Notes: generated by a model not told the origin, from the sequence alone. A stretch of 64,000 bases of DNA from Streptomyces sp. WM6386 (GCF_000972385.1 NZ_JXTE01000016.1:1-64000), one strand, 5' to 3'; positions 16,849 to 27,621 are shown, counted from the stretch's first letter. A program made the numbers and translations.

Positions 16849-18121
16849 GCCCGTAGCGGTGACCGGCCCCGGACAGCAGGGCACGGCCACCCACTGCCCC
16901 TACTGCGCCCTTCAGTGCGGCATGTGGCTGCGCACCGACGACACGGGCCGCACCACCGTCGCCCCCCGTGACTTCCCCACCAACCAGGGCGGCCTGTGCC
17001 GCAAGGGCTGGACCGCGGCCGAACTGCTCCGGCCGGAGCGCAGGCTCACCACCCCGCTGGTCCGGCGCACCCCCGGCGGCCCCTTGGAGGAGGCCGACTG
17101 GGACGAGGCGCTGGAGCGGGTGGTCAGCGGCGTCCGGCGGATCCAGGACCGTGCGGGCCGCGATGCCGTGGCCGTCTTCGGCGGCGGCGGTCTGACCAAC
17201 GAGAAGGCCTATCTGCTGGGCAAGTTCGCCCGGGTCACGCTGCGCACGGCGAGCATCGACTACAACGGCCGGTTCTGCATGTCCTCGGCCGCGGCGGCCG
17301 GACTGCGCGCCTTCGGTCTGGACCGGGGCCTGCCCTTCCCGCTCGCCGACGTGGGCCGCGCCGACACTCCGGAGGAAGTCTTCGAGGAGCTGCGGCGGGC
17401 CGCCGCCGGGGGGCCCGCGGACTACTCGGGGATCACCTACGACCGTATCGACGCCGAGGGCGGGGTGTTCTGGCCGAGCCCGGCCACCGACGGGACGGCC
17501 CTCAGGGCCGGGGCCGAGGGCGAGGATCGCGCCGGCACCGAGGCGGACACCTCCCGGGACTCCCGGACCGGCGCAGACACCTCGCCGGGCTCCCAGCCCC
17601 ACTCGGACACCTCCCGGGACTCCGGGCCCCGGTCGAGCACCCCCCAGCGCTCCGCCCCCGGCGCCGGCACCCCCCGCATGTTCCTCGACGCCTTCGCCCA
17701 CCCCGACGGCAGGGCCCGCTTCGTCGCCGTGCACCACACTCCGCCGGCGGAGGAGCCCGACGAGCGCTACCCCCTGAACCTGACCACCGGACGGATCATG
17801 CAGCACTACCAGAGCGGTGCCCAGACCCGCCGTGTCCCCGAACTGGCCGCCGCGGCCGGTGGACCGCAGGTGGAGATCCACCCCGATCTCGCCGCCCGGC
17901 ACGGCATCGCCGCGGGGGACCGGGTGCGGGTGGTGAGCCGGCGCGGGGCGACCGAGGCGGACGCCAGGATCACCACGGCGGTGCCGCCGGACACCCTGTT
18001 CATGCCGTTCCACTGGGGTGGCGCACAACGGGTCAACTCCGTGGTGGGCGACGCCCTCGACCCGGTGTCCCGGATGCCGGAGTTCAAGGTCTCCGCGGTG
18101 CGGCTGGAGCGCGTGGGATGA
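16841..18121 (+). pseudogene. nasA: Assimilatory nitrate reductase catalytic subunit with large internal in-frame deletion
   Basis: 426 aa, whereas the family has about 700 or more. The N-terminus is a normal 4Fe-4S domain (CPYCALQCG, then GLCRKGW) followed by the start of the molybdopterin domain (GGGGLTNEKAYLLGKFAR and NGRFCMSSAAAAG). Immediately after PFPLADVGRAD (residue ~172) it jumps to TPEEVFEELRRA, which in relatives lies near the end of the molybdopterin region. Roughly 300 residues of cofactor-binding sequence are gone. The C-terminal molybdopterin-dinucleotide domain is present (YPLNLTTGRIMQHYQSGAQTRR, MPFHWGG, MPEFKVSAVR). A repetitive Asp/Thr/Ser/Pro stretch occupies residues ~235-275. 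The frame and overlaps with both neighbours are kept, so it may be translated, but it cannot be a normal nitrate reductase. Confidence 0.85.
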
Positions 18122-19593
18122 CGCCGAAGCGCGTAGTGATCGTCGGGAACGGCATGGCGGGCCACCGCGTGGCGCAGGAGACGCACCGCCGCGACCCGCT
18201 CCTGCGGACCACCGTCGTCGGCGGTGAACCCCGGCACGCCTACAACCGGGTCCTGCTCACCAACCTGCTGGCCGGCCGGGCCACCGAGGAGAGCATCGGA
18301 CTGCCCGCGCTCTCCTCGGACGTCCGCGTGCTCACCGGCCGGACGGCACTCGCGCTGGACACCGCCCGGCGGACCGTGACCCTCGACGGCGGGGACGTCC
18401 TGCCGTACGACCGGCTGGTGCTGGCCACCGGCAGCACCCCCTTCGTGCCGCCGCTGAAGCGGATCGTCCGCGACGACGGCGGCCTCGTGCCGGGCGTCGT
18501 GCCCTTCCGCACCCTGGAGGACTGCCGGCACATCATGCGGCTCGCCGGTCCGGGGACCCGCGCCCTCGTCCTGGGCGGCGGTCTGCTCGGCGTCGAGGCG
18601 GCACGCGGTCTCGCACAGCGCGGTCTGGACGTGCAAGTGCTGCACGCGGCCTCGCACTTGATGGAGCGTCAGCTGGACGTGCCGGCCGGCCGGATGCTGG
18701 CCGGCTCCCTGGGGGGGCTCGGCATCAGGGTCCTGACCGGGATCGACGTGGTCGGCGGACGGCGCGGCGACGGCGACACGTTCACCGGCGTCGAGCTCGC
18801 CGACGGCCGGAGCGTCCCGGGTGACCTCCTGGTCGTGGCGTGCGGCACCCGGCCCGACATCGCCCTGGCACAGTCCGCGGGGCTCGCCACGGGCCGTGGG
18901 GTGCTGGTGGACGAGTGGATGCGGACCGGCGACAGTCGCGTGTACGCCGTCGGCGACTGCGCCGAGTACGCGAACACCGTGTCGGGTCTGGTCGCCTCGG
19001 CCTGGGAGCAGGCCAGGACCGCGGCCGCCGCACTGACCGGCGACCCGGACGGCCTCCCCTACCGCCCCGCCCCGCCGGTCGCCCGGCTCAAGGCGGCGGG
19101 AATCGAGCTCGCCGCCCTGGGCGACCCGGACGCCGGGGAGGACCCGGACCCGGAGCGCGAGGTCGTCACGTACACCGACACCCGGCGCGGGGTCTACCAG
19201 CGGATCGTGCTCCGCGACGACCGGGTCACCGGCGCGGTCCTGCTCGGCGACACCTCCACCGCCGGCGTCGTCACCCGGCTCTTCGACCGCCAGGAGGCGG
19301 CACCCCGCGACCGCAGGCTGCTGCTCTTCCCCGAACTCGCCGACACCGCCTGCGGCGGCCCGGCCGCCCTCCCGGACGACGCGGTCGTCTGCCAGTGCAA
19401 CGGCGTCACCAGGGGCGCGCTGCTGCGCTGCCGGGCGGAGGGCGCGCGCGACCTCGCCGCCGTCGCCCACCGGACCAAGGCCACCACGGGCTGCGGCGGC
19501 TGCACCTCCGACGTCGAGGAACTCCTGCGGTCGCAGGGCGCGCAAGCCCCGACGGCACACCAACCCGTAACGGAAAGGCAGGACCACGCATGA
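18118..19593 (+). CDS. FAD/NAD(P)H oxidoreductase with C-terminal BFD [2Fe-2S] domain (NasC/NirB-N-type electron donor)
   Basis: 491 aa. Pyridine-nucleotide-disulfide fold: FAD motif [24 protein letters not shown](P) motif [16 protein letters not shown], and second FAD motif [12 protein letters not shown]-terminal BFD-like iron-sulfur domain has CQCNGV and GCGGC. It corresponds to the N-terminal half of NirB and lacks the sirohaem nitrite reductase domain, so it fits an electron donor to NasA rather than a nitrite reductase. It starts in an ATGA overlap with nasA and ends in another with aspartokinase. With NasA damaged, its present partner is unclear. Confidence 0.87.
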   Translation: MTPKRVVIVGNGMAGHRVAQETHRRDPLLRTTVVGGEPRHAYNRVLLTNLLAGRATEESIGLPALSSDVRVLTGRTALALDTARRTVTLDGGDVLPYDRLVLATGSTPFVPPLKRIVRDDGGLVPGVVPFRTLEDCRHIMRLAGPGTRALVLGGGLLGVEAARGLAQRGLDVQVLHAASHLMERQLDVPAGRMLAGSLGGLGIRVLTGIDVVGGRRGDGDTFTGVELADGRSVPGDLLVVACGTRPDIALAQSAGLATGRGVLVDEWMRTGDSRVYAVGDCAEYANTVSGLVASAWEQARTAAAALTGDPDGLPYRPAPPVARLKAAGIELAALGDPDAGEDPDPEREVVTYTDTRRGVYQRIVLRDDRVTGAVLLGDTSTAGVVTRLFDRQEAAPRDRRLLLFPELADTACGGPAALPDDAVVCQCNGVTRGALLRCRAEGARDLAAVAHRTKATTGCGGCTSDVEELLRSQGAQAPTAHQPVTERQDHA

Positions 19594-20909
19594 CGCTCGT
19601 CGTGCAGAAGTACGGCGGCTCCTCGGTCGCCGACGCCGAGTGCGTCCAGCGCGTCGCACGGCGTGTGGCGGCGGCCCGGGAGGCCGGCCACGACGTCGTC
19701 GTGGTGGTGTCCGCCATGGGCGACACCACGGACGAGCTCCTCGACCTGGCGGACCGGATCAGCACCGGCCCGGCGGGCCGTGAACTGGACATGCTGCTCA
19801 CCGCGGGCGAGCGCATCTCCATGGCGCTGCTCGCCATGGCCGTCACCGAACTCGGCCACCACGCCACCTCGTTCACCGGTTCCCAGGCGGGTGTCAACAC
19901 CGACGCCGCGCACGGCAGGGCACGGATCGTCGACGTGGCACCCGACCGGATCCGCACCGCCCTCGCGGCCGGGTCCGTCGTCATCGTGGCGGGCTTCCAG
20001 GGCATCGCCCAGGACACCCAGGACGTGACGACCCTGGGCCGCGGCGGCTCCGACACCACCGCGGTCGCCCTGGCGGCGGCCCTCGACGCCGACCTGTGCG
20101 AGATCTACACGGACGTCGACGGCGTCTTCTCCGCCGACCCGAGGATCGTGCCCACCGCCCGTCTCCTGCCCGCGCTCAGCTACGACGAGATGCTCGAACT
20201 CGCCGCCCACGGGGCCAAGATCCTGCACTCGCGCTGTGTGGAGTTCGCCAAGCGCTACCAGGTACCGCTGCGGGTGCGCTCCTCGTTCGCCGACGACATC
20301 GGGTCCTACGACCTCACCTCCGCGCACGCGGGCACCCACATCACGTCCGCCGGCCCGGACCTCACGGAAGGCACAACGGACCACGCCATGGAAGACCCCC
20401 TGATCTCCGGGATCGCTCACGACCGGAGCCAGTCGAAGATCACCGTCCTCGGCATCCCCGACAAACCGGGGGCCGCCGCCACCGTGTTCACCGCGCTCGC
20501 CGGCGCCGGCTGCGACATCGACATGATCGTGCAGAACGTCTCCGCGGAGGCCACGAGCTGCACCGACATCTCCTTCACCCTCCCGGCGTCGGCGACCCCG
20601 GCCGCGCTGGAGGCCCTCCAGGGCGTCGAGGCGAACATCGGCTTCCTCGGACTGCGCCACGACGACCGTGTCGGAAAGCTCTCCGTGGTGGGCGCCGGAA
20701 TGCGCTCCCACCCGGGAGTGTCGGCCACGCTCTTCTCGGCCCTGGCCGAGACCGGCGTCAACATCCAGATGATCTCCACCTCGGAGATCCGTATCTCGGT
20801 CGTCGTGCACGTCGACGACCTGGAGGCCGCGGTCGGCGCCGCGCACACCGCGTTCGGTCTCGACAGCGAACAGATCGAGGCCGTGGTGTACGGAGGCACC
20901 GGACGATGA
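19590..20909 (+). CDS. lysC: Aspartate kinase with two ACT domains
   Basis: 439 aa. It phosphorylates aspartate, the entry to the aspartate family. Features: the KYGGSSV nucleotide loop (K7), [54 protein letters not shown], and a C-terminal pair of ACT domains ([15 protein letters not shown] and [17 protein letters not shown]) which bind feedback inhibitors such as lysine and threonine. An in-frame ATG at 20388 sits where actinobacterial genes start a separate beta subunit. It overlaps both neighbours by ATGA. In most Streptomyces, ask is paired with asd; here a proA-type gene takes that place, suggesting a pathway-specific second copy. Confidence 0.92.
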   Translation: MTLVVQKYGGSSVADAECVQRVARRVAAAREAGHDVVVVVSAMGDTTDELLDLADRISTGPAGRELDMLLTAGERISMALLAMAVTELGHHATSFTGSQAGVNTDAAHGRARIVDVAPDRIRTALAAGSVVIVAGFQGIAQDTQDVTTLGRGGSDTTAVALAAALDADLCEIYTDVDGVFSADPRIVPTARLLPALSYDEMLELAAHGAKILHSRCVEFAKRYQVPLRVRSSFADDIGSYDLTSAHAGTHITSAGPDLTEGTTDHAMEDPLISGIAHDRSQSKITVLGIPDKPGAAATVFTALAGAGCDIDMIVQNVSAEATSCTDISFTLPASATPAALEALQGVEANIGFLGLRHDDRVGKLSVVGAGMRSHPGVSATLFSALAETGVNIQMISTSEIRISVVVHVDDLEAAVGAAHTAFGLDSEQIEAVVYGGTGR

Positions 20910-22243
20910 ACGAGCCCTGCACATCGCTGGCAGCCGGCACGGTCCGCGAGGCCGCCCTGGCGGCCCGGTCCGCCGCCGACCGTCTCGCCACCACCACCGG
21001 AGCCCAGCGCGACGCGGCCCTCACCGATATCGCCGCCCGGCTCACCGCCCGGGTCCCGGACGTCCTGGCGGCGAACGGGAAGGACCTGGCCGCCGCCCGC
21101 GCGGGCGGACTGCCGGACGCGGTGCTGGACCGGCTGACGCTGGGCGCGGCGCAGATCGAGGCGCTGGCGGCCATGGTGCGCGATCTCGCGGACCGGCCGG
21201 ACCCGCTCGGCGAGGTCACCCACGGGGCGGTGATGCCCAGCGGCCTGGAGGTACGGCAGATCCGTACCCCCATCGGGGTGGTCGGCATGATCTACGAGGG
21301 ACGCCCCAATGTCACCGTCGACGCGGGCGTGCTCTGCCTCAAGAGCGGCAACGCGGCCCTGCTGCGGGGCTCCTCGACCGCCCGCCACACCAACGCCGCG
21401 CTGATCGACGCCATGCGCGAGGGGATCGCCGACGCGGCACTGCCGCCGGACGCCCTCCAGGCGGTGCCGGGCACCACCCACGCCTCGGTGCACGAGCTGA
21501 TGTCCCTCACCGGCCTGGTGGACGTGCTGATCCCGCGGGGCGGCCGCGAGCTGATCCGGACCACGGTGCGCGAGTCCGCCGTGCCGGTGATCGAGACGGG
21601 CGTGGGCAACTGCCACGTCTACGTGGACGAGCACGCCGACGTGGACATGGCGCTGAGCATCCTGCTGAACGCCAAGACCCAGCGCCCGTCGGTCTGCAAC
21701 GCCGCCGAGTCGCTGCTGGTGCACGCCGCCGTCGCCCCCGCGTTCCTGCCGCGCGCGCTGGCGGCGCTGGCCGAGCGGAACGTGACCGTGCACGGCGACA
21801 GGCGGGTGCGGGCCTACGACCCGGCGGTGGTGGCCGCCACGGACGAGGACTGGGGGCGGGAGTATCTGTCCCTGGACATCGCGGCCGCGGTCGTGGACTC
21901 GATGGAGGCCGCCGTGAACCACATCCGGCTGCACGGCAGCGGCCACACCGAGGCGATCGTCACCGACTCCCAGGCGGCGGCCCGCCGCTTCGTCGCCGCG
22001 CTGGACACCGCGGTGGTGGCGGTCAACGCCTCGACCCGGCTGGCCGACGGCGCGGAGCTGGGCCTCGGCACCGAGCTCGGCATCTCCACCCAGAAACTGC
22101 ATGCCCGCGGCCCGATGGGCCTGACCGCGCTGACCACCACCAAGTACGTCCTGACCGGCGACGGCCACATCCGGGGCGCGTCCCCGACGATGCCGGGCCT
22201 GAGCTGCGACGTCCTGGAAGGGCCGGATCCCGGAGCCCGGTGA
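20906..22243 (+). CDS. proA: ProA-type gamma-glutamyl-phosphate reductase (glutamate-5-semialdehyde dehydrogenase)
   Basis: 445 aa. Family motifs: [56 protein letters not shown], and the catalytic Cys in [11 protein letters not shown] (C264). ProA reduces gamma-glutamyl phosphate to the semialdehyde in proline synthesis. Here it is translationally coupled to aspartokinase, without proB, and with hom and metX in the same operon. It may therefore reduce beta-aspartyl phosphate instead, doing the job of Asd; that is inference from context, since the sequence itself looks like ProA. Confidence 0.88.
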   Translation: MNEPCTSLAAGTVREAALAARSAADRLATTTGAQRDAALTDIAARLTARVPDVLAANGKDLAAARAGGLPDAVLDRLTLGAAQIEALAAMVRDLADRPDPLGEVTHGAVMPSGLEVRQIRTPIGVVGMIYEGRPNVTVDAGVLCLKSGNAALLRGSSTARHTNAALIDAMREGIADAALPPDALQAVPGTTHASVHELMSLTGLVDVLIPRGGRELIRTTVRESAVPVIETGVGNCHVYVDEHADVDMALSILLNAKTQRPSVCNAAESLLVHAAVAPAFLPRALAALAERNVTVHGDRRVRAYDPAVVAATDEDWGREYLSLDIAAAVVDSMEAAVNHIRLHGSGHTEAIVTDSQAAARRFVAALDTAVVAVNASTRLADGAELGLGTELGISTQKLHARGPMGLTALTTTKYVLTGDGHIRGASPTMPGLSCDVLEGPDPGAR

Positions 22244-22247
22244 CGTC

Positions 22248-22271
22248 GGCGGCGGGCCACGTCACGCCGCC
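22248..22271. terminator. Possible terminator after proA
   Basis: GGCGGCG and CGCCGCC form a 7-bp stem with a 10-nt loop just past the proA stop. It is plausible but weak, as such GC dyads are common in this genome. Confidence 0.35.
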
Positions 22272-22349
22272 ACGCCGGGCGCGGTGAATCCACACCCGCC
22301 CGGGCGTTCAATGCTCGCTTATGCCCGTTTTCCCCTGCAATGTTCGGGT

Positions 22350-23540
22350 GTGACTCACGCCAGTACCCTCGCACCGCCCGCCGTCACACACACTGCCGCC
22401 CGGCGGGCCGCCCCTCGCGCCCCTCTCGCGGCGACGCTCGGTACGGCGCTCGGCCTGTTCGCGCTCGCCCGGCTCACCGGCGTCGCCGTGCTCGCGGCGA
22501 CCGCCTGGGCCACCGGGAACCGGCCGCTGATCCTGCTCGGGCGGTCCTGGGACTCCCGGTGGTACCTGGGCATCGCCGAGCACGGCTACGGCCGCGCCCT
22601 GCACGTCCCCCCGGACCTGGTCTTCAGCGACCTGGCCTTCTTCCCGCTGTACCCGGCGCTGGTCCGGGTGGTGACCGCGCTGAGCCCGCTGAGCGGCGGC
22701 GCGGCGGGCCTGCTGGTCTCCTGGACCGCCGCGGCCGTCGCCGCCGCCGGCCTCTACGCACTCGGCGCACACCTCCACGGCCGGGCCGTCGCCGCCACCC
22801 TCGTACTGCTCTGGGGCCTGCTGCCGCACTCCGTCGTGCTGTCGATGGCGTACACCGAACCCCTGCTGACCGCGTTCGCCGCCTGGTCGCTGTACGCCGT
22901 GCTCACCGGCCGCTGGCTGTGGGCGGGCACGCTCGCCACGCTGGCGGGGCTGGCTCGGCCGAACGGGTTCGCGGTCGCGGCGGCGGTGCTGGTGACCGCG
23001 GCCTGCGAGATCGGGAGGCGGCGCGGAAAAGTTACCCACAGGCTGTGGACGGGCGCCGCGCTCGCCCCGCTCGGCTGGTGCGCGTACGTGCTGTGGGTCG
23101 GGCACCGCAAGGGCGACCTGCTCGGCGGCTACTTCGAGGTACAGCGCCGGTGGGGCTCACGCTTCGACTTCGGCCGGGGCTCCCTGCGCCTCGTGCGCCG
23201 GCTGCTGCTCCAGGGCGACCGGCTGGTCTTCCCCATGGCGCTGCTGATCGTCGCGGCGGCGGTCGTGCTGTACGCGCTGCTGCTGGCCGACCGCGCCCCG
23301 CTGCCCCTGCTGGTCTACAGCGGCGTACTCCTGCTGATCACGCTGGGCGGCTCGGGCTTCTTCGCGTCGAAGCCCCGTTTCCTGCTCCCCGCCTTCCCGC
23401 TCCTGCTGCCGCTCGCGCGAGCGCTGGTGCGGACGGCGAGAGCCCGGCCCTGGCACGCGGCCGTGATGGCCGGCGCCCTGGCCGGGCTCTCGTTCGGCTA
23501 CGGCGCGTATCTGGTCGTACTCGCCGATACGCCCCTGTAG
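22350..23540 (+). CDS. Integral membrane PIG-V-like mannosyltransferase
   Basis: 396 aa with about ten membrane segments. It resembles the bacterial PIG-V/GT39-like family: the first loop has WDSRWYLGIAEHGYG, an acidic/aromatic motif typical of lipid-linked-sugar GT-C enzymes, then FFPLYPALVR, LSMAYTEPLLTAFAAW and GLARPNGFAVAA. It probably transfers a sugar from a polyprenyl donor on the outer membrane face; the acceptor is unknown. Start: GTG 22350 (GVTHAST) is preferred over the ATG-like start at 22284, which would add a non-conserved leader; neither has a good RBS. Confidence 0.82.
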   Translation: MTHASTLAPPAVTHTAARRAAPRAPLAATLGTALGLFALARLTGVAVLAATAWATGNRPLILLGRSWDSRWYLGIAEHGYGRALHVPPDLVFSDLAFFPLYPALVRVVTALSPLSGGAAGLLVSWTAAAVAAAGLYALGAHLHGRAVAATLVLLWGLLPHSVVLSMAYTEPLLTAFAAWSLYAVLTGRWLWAGTLATLAGLARPNGFAVAAAVLVTAACEIGRRRGKVTHRLWTGAALAPLGWCAYVLWVGHRKGDLLGGYFEVQRRWGSRFDFGRGSLRLVRRLLLQGDRLVFPMALLIVAAAVVLYALLLADRAPLPLLVYSGVLLLITLGGSGFFASKPRFLLPAFPLLLPLARALVRTARARPWHAAVMAGALAGLSFGYGAYLVVLADTPL

Positions 23541-23576
23541 TCAGGTGCCGAGGGTGGCTGAGGGAGGCTGAGGAAC

Positions 23577-24107
23577 CTACTCCTCGTCCTCGGGCTTCTC
23601 CGCGTCATTGACCTCCTGCTCGAGGCCGAGCTGCTCGACAAGCCACTTGTCGAACTCGATGGCGGCGCGCACCCAGCTGACCGTCGAGGAGACGAAGTGC
23701 TCCAGGCTGACGCCGGTGCCGATCAGCATCTGCGCCTCGCCGATCAGACGGACGGTGCCGTCGTCATGGGTGTGCGTGTAGACCTTGGGCCACAGGGTGC
23801 GGCGGTTCCAGTCGTCGATGGACTCCAGCAGCTGCGGCTTCTCGTCGATCTGGTGGGGCCGGTCGTAGAACGTCCGCACCGAGAAGACCTGCTGGTCACC
23901 CTCGCCACGGAACATGAAGTACGTACGGAACTGCTCCCACGGTGCTGCGAGGTCACCCTCTTCGTCGACGACGTACTTCAGCTCCATCTGTTCGAGGAGC
24001 TGCTTCACGAGGTCCTGATCCGGGACGACGGGACCCGCCGGTCCTTGGGGCTGCGGCTCGGGCTGCTGGCCCCCGAAGTTCGGAATCGAGGACGGATCGA
24101 TGGTCAT
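23577..24107 (-). CDS. YbjN domain protein
   Basis: 176 aa. ATG 24107 has AGGAG 9 nt upstream; a longer start at 24200 is rejected on that ground. After a Gln/Pro linker (GQQPEPQPQGPAGP) comes a YbjN-type domain with WEQFRTYFMFRGEG, VFSVRTFYD and SLEHFVSSTVSWVRAAIEFDKWL. YbjN-like proteins are T3SS-chaperone-fold, cytosolic, with poorly known roles in stress and motility. It sits downstream of clpB on the same strand with 250 bp between. Confidence 0.85.
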   Translation of the reverse strand: MTIDPSSIPNFGGQQPEPQPQGPAGPVVPDQDLVKQLLEQMELKYVVDEEGDLAAPWEQFRTYFMFRGEGDQQVFSVRTFYDRPHQIDEKPQLLESIDDWNRRTLWPKVYTHTHDDGTVRLIGEAQMLIGTGVSLEHFVSSTVSWVRAAIEFDKWLVEQLGLEQEVNDAEKPEDEE

Positions 24108-24357
24108 ACTCGAAGACTCCTGCGGTCGTCTGGCTCGTCCGGCCAGGGTGGAGACCAGACGTATACACCCACCCTCTCTCTCTTGACCCACGACCGGCAA
24201 CCTCCTCCGTCCACGAGCCTGCCCTGCGTGACCGCTCAGCGACCGGAGCGCCGGAATCCGGGATCCAGCCCCTCGCCTCGTCGAAGTTCCAGGAAGAACT
24301 GACGCGCGCCGTCCTCGGGAGTCGACTCGACACTCACTCTCAACACGGCACCCATCG

Positions 24358-26955
24358 CTACAACGTCTTGCCGGTCGCCGGTCCGACGATCAGACCGTCC
24401 CCGAAGGCGTCCACCCGGACCGTGTCGCCGTCCTTGACCTCGCCGGAGAGGATCTCCTTGGCGAGGCGGTCGCCGATGGCGGTCTGGACGAGGCGGCGCA
24501 GGGGCCGGGCACCGTACGCCGGGTCGTTGCCCTCGTCGGCGAGCCAGGCCAGGGCCTCGTCGGTGACCACCAGGGTGAGGCGGCGTTCCGCGAGGCGTTT
24601 GGCCAGCCGGTCGATCTGGAGGCGGGCGATCCGGCCCAGCTCGTCCTTGTTCAGGGCCGAGAAGACGACCAGGTCGTCGAGGCGGTTCAGGAACTCCGGC
24701 TTGAAGCTGGTCCGCACCACCTCAAGGACCTGTTCCTTCTTCTCCGACTCACTCGTCATCGGGTCGACCAGGAACTGGCTGCCGAGGTTCGACGTCAGCA
24801 CCAGGATGGTGTTGCGGAAGTCGACGGTGCGGCCCTGGCCGTCCGTCAGACGCCCGTCGTCGAGCACCTGGAGCAGGATGTCGAAGACCTCGGGGTGCGC
24901 CTTCTCCACCTCGTCAAGGAGCACCACGCTGTACGGCCGCCTGCGGACGGCTTCCGTCAACTGGCCGCCCTCCTCGTAGCCGATATAGCCGGGAGGCGCG
25001 CCGACGAGACGGGCGACGCTGTGCTTCTCGCCGTACTCGCTCATGTCGATGCGGATCATCGCCCGCTCGTCGTCGAAGAGGAAGTCGGCGAGCGCCTTGG
25101 CGAGTTCGGTCTTGCCGACGCCCGTCGGGCCGAGGAAGAGGAAGGAGCCGGTGGGGCGGTCCGGGTCGGCGATGCCGGCCCGGGTGCGGCGTACCGCGTC
25201 GGAGACCGCCTGCACGGCCTCTGCCTGGCCGATCAGCCGGCGCCCCAACTCCTCCTCCATGCGCAGGAGTTTCTGGGTCTCGCCCTCCATGAGGCGGCCG
25301 GCGGGGATGCCGGTCCAGGCGGCGACGACGTCGGCGATGTCGTCCGGACCGACCTCCTCCTTGACCATGGTGTCCTTGGAGACCTCCTCCTCGGCCTGGG
25401 AGGCTTCCGCCAAGTCCCGTTCCAGGGTGGGGATCTCGCCGTAGAGCAGCTTGCTGGCGGTGTCGAAGTCGCCGTCGCGCTGGGCGCGTTCGGCCTGGCC
25501 GCGCAGATCGTCGAGGCGTTCCTTCAGCTCACCGACGCGGTTGAGGGACTGCTTCTCCTTCTCCCAGCGGGCGGTCAGACCCCGCAGCTCCTCCTCCTTG
25601 TCGGCGAGATCGCGGCGCAGCCGCTCCAGGCGCTCGCGGGAGGCCGGGTCGGTCTCCTTCTCCAGGGCGAGCTCCTCCATCTTCAACCGGTCGACGGCGC
25701 GCTGGAGTTCGTCGATCTCCAGCGGTGAGGAGTCGATCTCCATACGGAGGCGGGAGGCGGACTCGTCGACGAGGTCGATGGCCTTGTCGGGGAGGAAGCG
25801 GGAGGTGATGTACCGGTCGGAGAGGGTGGCGGCGGCGACGAGGGCGGCGTCGGCGATCTGGACCTTGTGGTGGGCCTCGTAGCGGCCCTTGAGTCCGCGC
25901 AGGATCGCGATCGTGTCCTCGACCGTCGGCTCGGCGACCAGCACCTGCTGGAAGCGGCGCTCCAGCGCCGGGTCCTTCTCGATCCGTTCCCGGTACTCGT
26001 CCAGCGTCGTCGCGCCGACCATGCGCAGCTCACCGCGGGCGAGCATGGGCTTGAGCATGTTGCCGGCGTCCATGGCGGAGTCGCCGCCGGCCCCGGCGCC
26101 CACGACCGTGTGCAGTTCGTCGATGAAGGTGACGATCTGTCCGTCGGAGGCCTTGATCTCGGCGAGGACGGTCTTGAGCCGCTCCTCGAACTCACCGCGG
26201 TACTTGGCGCCGGCGACCATGGCGCCCAGGTCGAGGGCGACGAGCCGCTTGTTCTTGAGGGACTCGGGCACGTCCCCCTTCACGATCCGCTGGGCGAGTC
26301 CCTCGACGACGGCGGTCTTGCCGACGCCGGGCTCACCGATGAGGACCGGGTTGTTCTTGGTACGCCGGGACAGGACCTGGACGACCCGCCGGATCTCCTG
26401 GTCGCGCCCGATGACGGGGTCGAGCTTGCCCTCGCGGGCAGCGGCGGTGAAATCGGTGCCGAACTTCTCCAGGGCCTTGTACTGACCCTCCGGATCGGGT
26501 GTGGTCACCCGGCGTCCTCCCCTGGCCTTCTGGAACGCCTCCTGCAACTTCCTGGCGTTCGCGCCCTGCGAGGAGAGTACGTCCGCGGCCTGGCCGCCCT
26601 TCGCGGCGATGCCCATGAGGAGGTGTTCGGTGGAGAGGTACTCGTCACCGAGGTCCTTGGCGCGGGCGCCGGCGTCGGCGACCACGGCGAGCAGGTCGCG
26701 GCTGGGCTGCGGGGGCGCGACGGTGGATCCGGTCACGCTGGGGAGTCCGGCGATGATCTTCTCCGCGCCGACCCGCACGGCGGCCTGGTCGGCCTCGACG
26801 GCGGCGAGAAGATCGACGATGTTCTCGTTATCCTGCCCCTGGAGCAGAGCAAGGAGCAGGTGAGCGGGGGTGAGATCCGGGTGCCCCTCGGTGGCGGCCC
26901 GCTTCTCGGCCGCGTTGATCGCGTCCCGGCTCCGGTTGGTCAGCTCGGCGTCCAC
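24358..26955 (-). CDS. clpB: ATP-dependent disaggregase ClpB
   Basis: 865 aa, full length. Domain order: Clp N-domain ([20 protein letters not shown]), first AAA+ with Walker [16 protein letters not shown] and [14 protein letters not shown], the coiled-coil middle domain (about residues 410-520), second AAA+ with [15 protein letters not shown] and [10 protein letters not shown], and the C-terminal small domain. It rescues aggregated proteins together with DnaK. A HAIR operator in its upstream region (27016-27036) puts it under HspR with the dnaK operon at 44 kb. Confidence 0.96.
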   Translation of the reverse strand: MDAELTNRSRDAINAAEKRAATEGHPDLTPAHLLLALLQGQDNENIVDLLAAVEADQAAVRVGAEKIIAGLPSVTGSTVAPPQPSRDLLAVVADAGARAKDLGDEYLSTEHLLMGIAAKGGQAADVLSSQGANARKLQEAFQKARGGRRVTTPDPEGQYKALEKFGTDFTAAAREGKLDPVIGRDQEIRRVVQVLSRRTKNNPVLIGEPGVGKTAVVEGLAQRIVKGDVPESLKNKRLVALDLGAMVAGAKYRGEFEERLKTVLAEIKASDGQIVTFIDELHTVVGAGAGGDSAMDAGNMLKPMLARGELRMVGATTLDEYRERIEKDPALERRFQQVLVAEPTVEDTIAILRGLKGRYEAHHKVQIADAALVAAATLSDRYITSRFLPDKAIDLVDESASRLRMEIDSSPLEIDELQRAVDRLKMEELALEKETDPASRERLERLRRDLADKEEELRGLTARWEKEKQSLNRVGELKERLDDLRGQAERAQRDGDFDTASKLLYGEIPTLERDLAEASQAEEEVSKDTMVKEEVGPDDIADVVAAWTGIPAGRLMEGETQKLLRMEEELGRRLIGQAEAVQAVSDAVRRTRAGIADPDRPTGSFLFLGPTGVGKTELAKALADFLFDDERAMIRIDMSEYGEKHSVARLVGAPPGYIGYEEGGQLTEAVRRRPYSVVLLDEVEKAHPEVFDILLQVLDDGRLTDGQGRTVDFRNTILVLTSNLGSQFLVDPMTSESEKKEQVLEVVRTSFKPEFLNRLDDLVVFSALNKDELGRIARLQIDRLAKRLAERRLTLVVTDEALAWLADEGNDPAYGARPLRRLVQTAIGDRLAKEILSGEVKDGDTVRVDAFGDGLIVGPATGKTL

Positions 26956-27015
26956 GTGTCCGTACTCCTCCTCGATGTCGGCTCTCCCTGGACTGACTCA
27001 GTCAACGTACACAAA

Positions 27016-27036
27016 GTTGAGTCTATTCCACTCAAG
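27016..27036 (-). promoter_or_regulatory. HAIR element of clpB (HspR operator)
   Basis: Read on the minus strand it is CTTGAGT-GGAATAG-ACTCAAC, matching the HAIR consensus CTTGAGT-N7-ACTCAAG at 13 of 14 arm positions. It lies about 60-80 bp upstream of the clpB ATG. Confidence 0.88.
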
Positions 27037-27075
27037 GTGGCGCTCGGGAGCCCTGGAGGGACTAACTTCCGGGCT

Positions 27076-27513
27076 ATGACGACACCCGTGCCGACTCCCA
27101 TGACGCCGCCCTCCCAAAACCTCCCGGCCCTCGACGAGCCGTATCTCAGCTTCTGGCGGGAGCGGCACCTGTGCACGCTGACGACCCTGCGCCCGGACGG
27201 CAGCCCGCATGTCGTGCCGGTCGGAGTGACATACGACGTGGAGGCCGGACTTGCTCGGGTGATCACGAGCGGGTCCAGCAAGAAGGCGCGGAACGTGCTG
27301 GCGGCCGGGCCGGAGGGGGCGCGGGTGGCGGTGTGCCAGACGGCGGGCCGGCGGTGGGCGACGCTGGAGGGGCGGGCGTACGTCCGCACGGACCCGGAGC
27401 GGGTCGCGGAGGCGGTGCGGCGGTACGCCGAGCGCTACGAGCGGGTGCCGCGGCCGAATCCCGCGCGGGTGGTGATCGAGATCGAGGTGACGCGGGCGCT
27501 CGGTCACGGGTGA
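27076..27513 (+). CDS. Pyridoxamine 5'-phosphate oxidase-fold protein (F420/flavin split barrel)
   Basis: 145 aa. Split-barrel fold: LSFWRERHLCTLTTLRPDGSPHVVPVG, then GSSKKARNV, a WATLEGRAYV strand and VIEIEV. This is the TIGR03618-like F420-dependent class often found in actinobacteria, acting as flavin/F420 oxidoreductases on unknown substrates. It is divergent from clpB with about 120 bp between, and ends before a strong terminator. Confidence 0.82.
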   Translation: MTTPVPTPMTPPSQNLPALDEPYLSFWRERHLCTLTTLRPDGSPHVVPVGVTYDVEAGLARVITSGSSKKARNVLAAGPEGARVAVCQTAGRRWATLEGRAYVRTDPERVAEAVRRYAERYERVPRPNPARVVIEIEVTRALGHG

Positions 27514-27582
27514 GGACGTGTGAGCGATCTTTTCCGGCCAGTGATCGATTGGGTGGATACCCGGAAATGTCTCCAGAAACTG

Positions 27583-27621
27583 CAGCGGCGTCACCGTGTT
27601 CAGGTCACGGTGACGCCGCTG
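27583..27621. terminator. Very strong hairpin terminator
   Basis: CAGCGGCGTCACCGTG (27583-27598) pairs perfectly, 16 bp, with CACGGTGACGCCGCTG (27606-27621). It insulates the split-barrel gene from the converging Rieske-like gene. Confidence 0.88.

Noticed and set aside
18118..19593. NirB nitrite reductase
   Set aside because: Only the FAD/NAD and BFD parts are present; the sirohaem/4Fe-4S reductase domain is absent.
987..22243. Insertion sequence or transposase
   Set aside because: No transposase, integrase or terminal repeats were recognised anywhere in this part; the island is inferred from gene content only.
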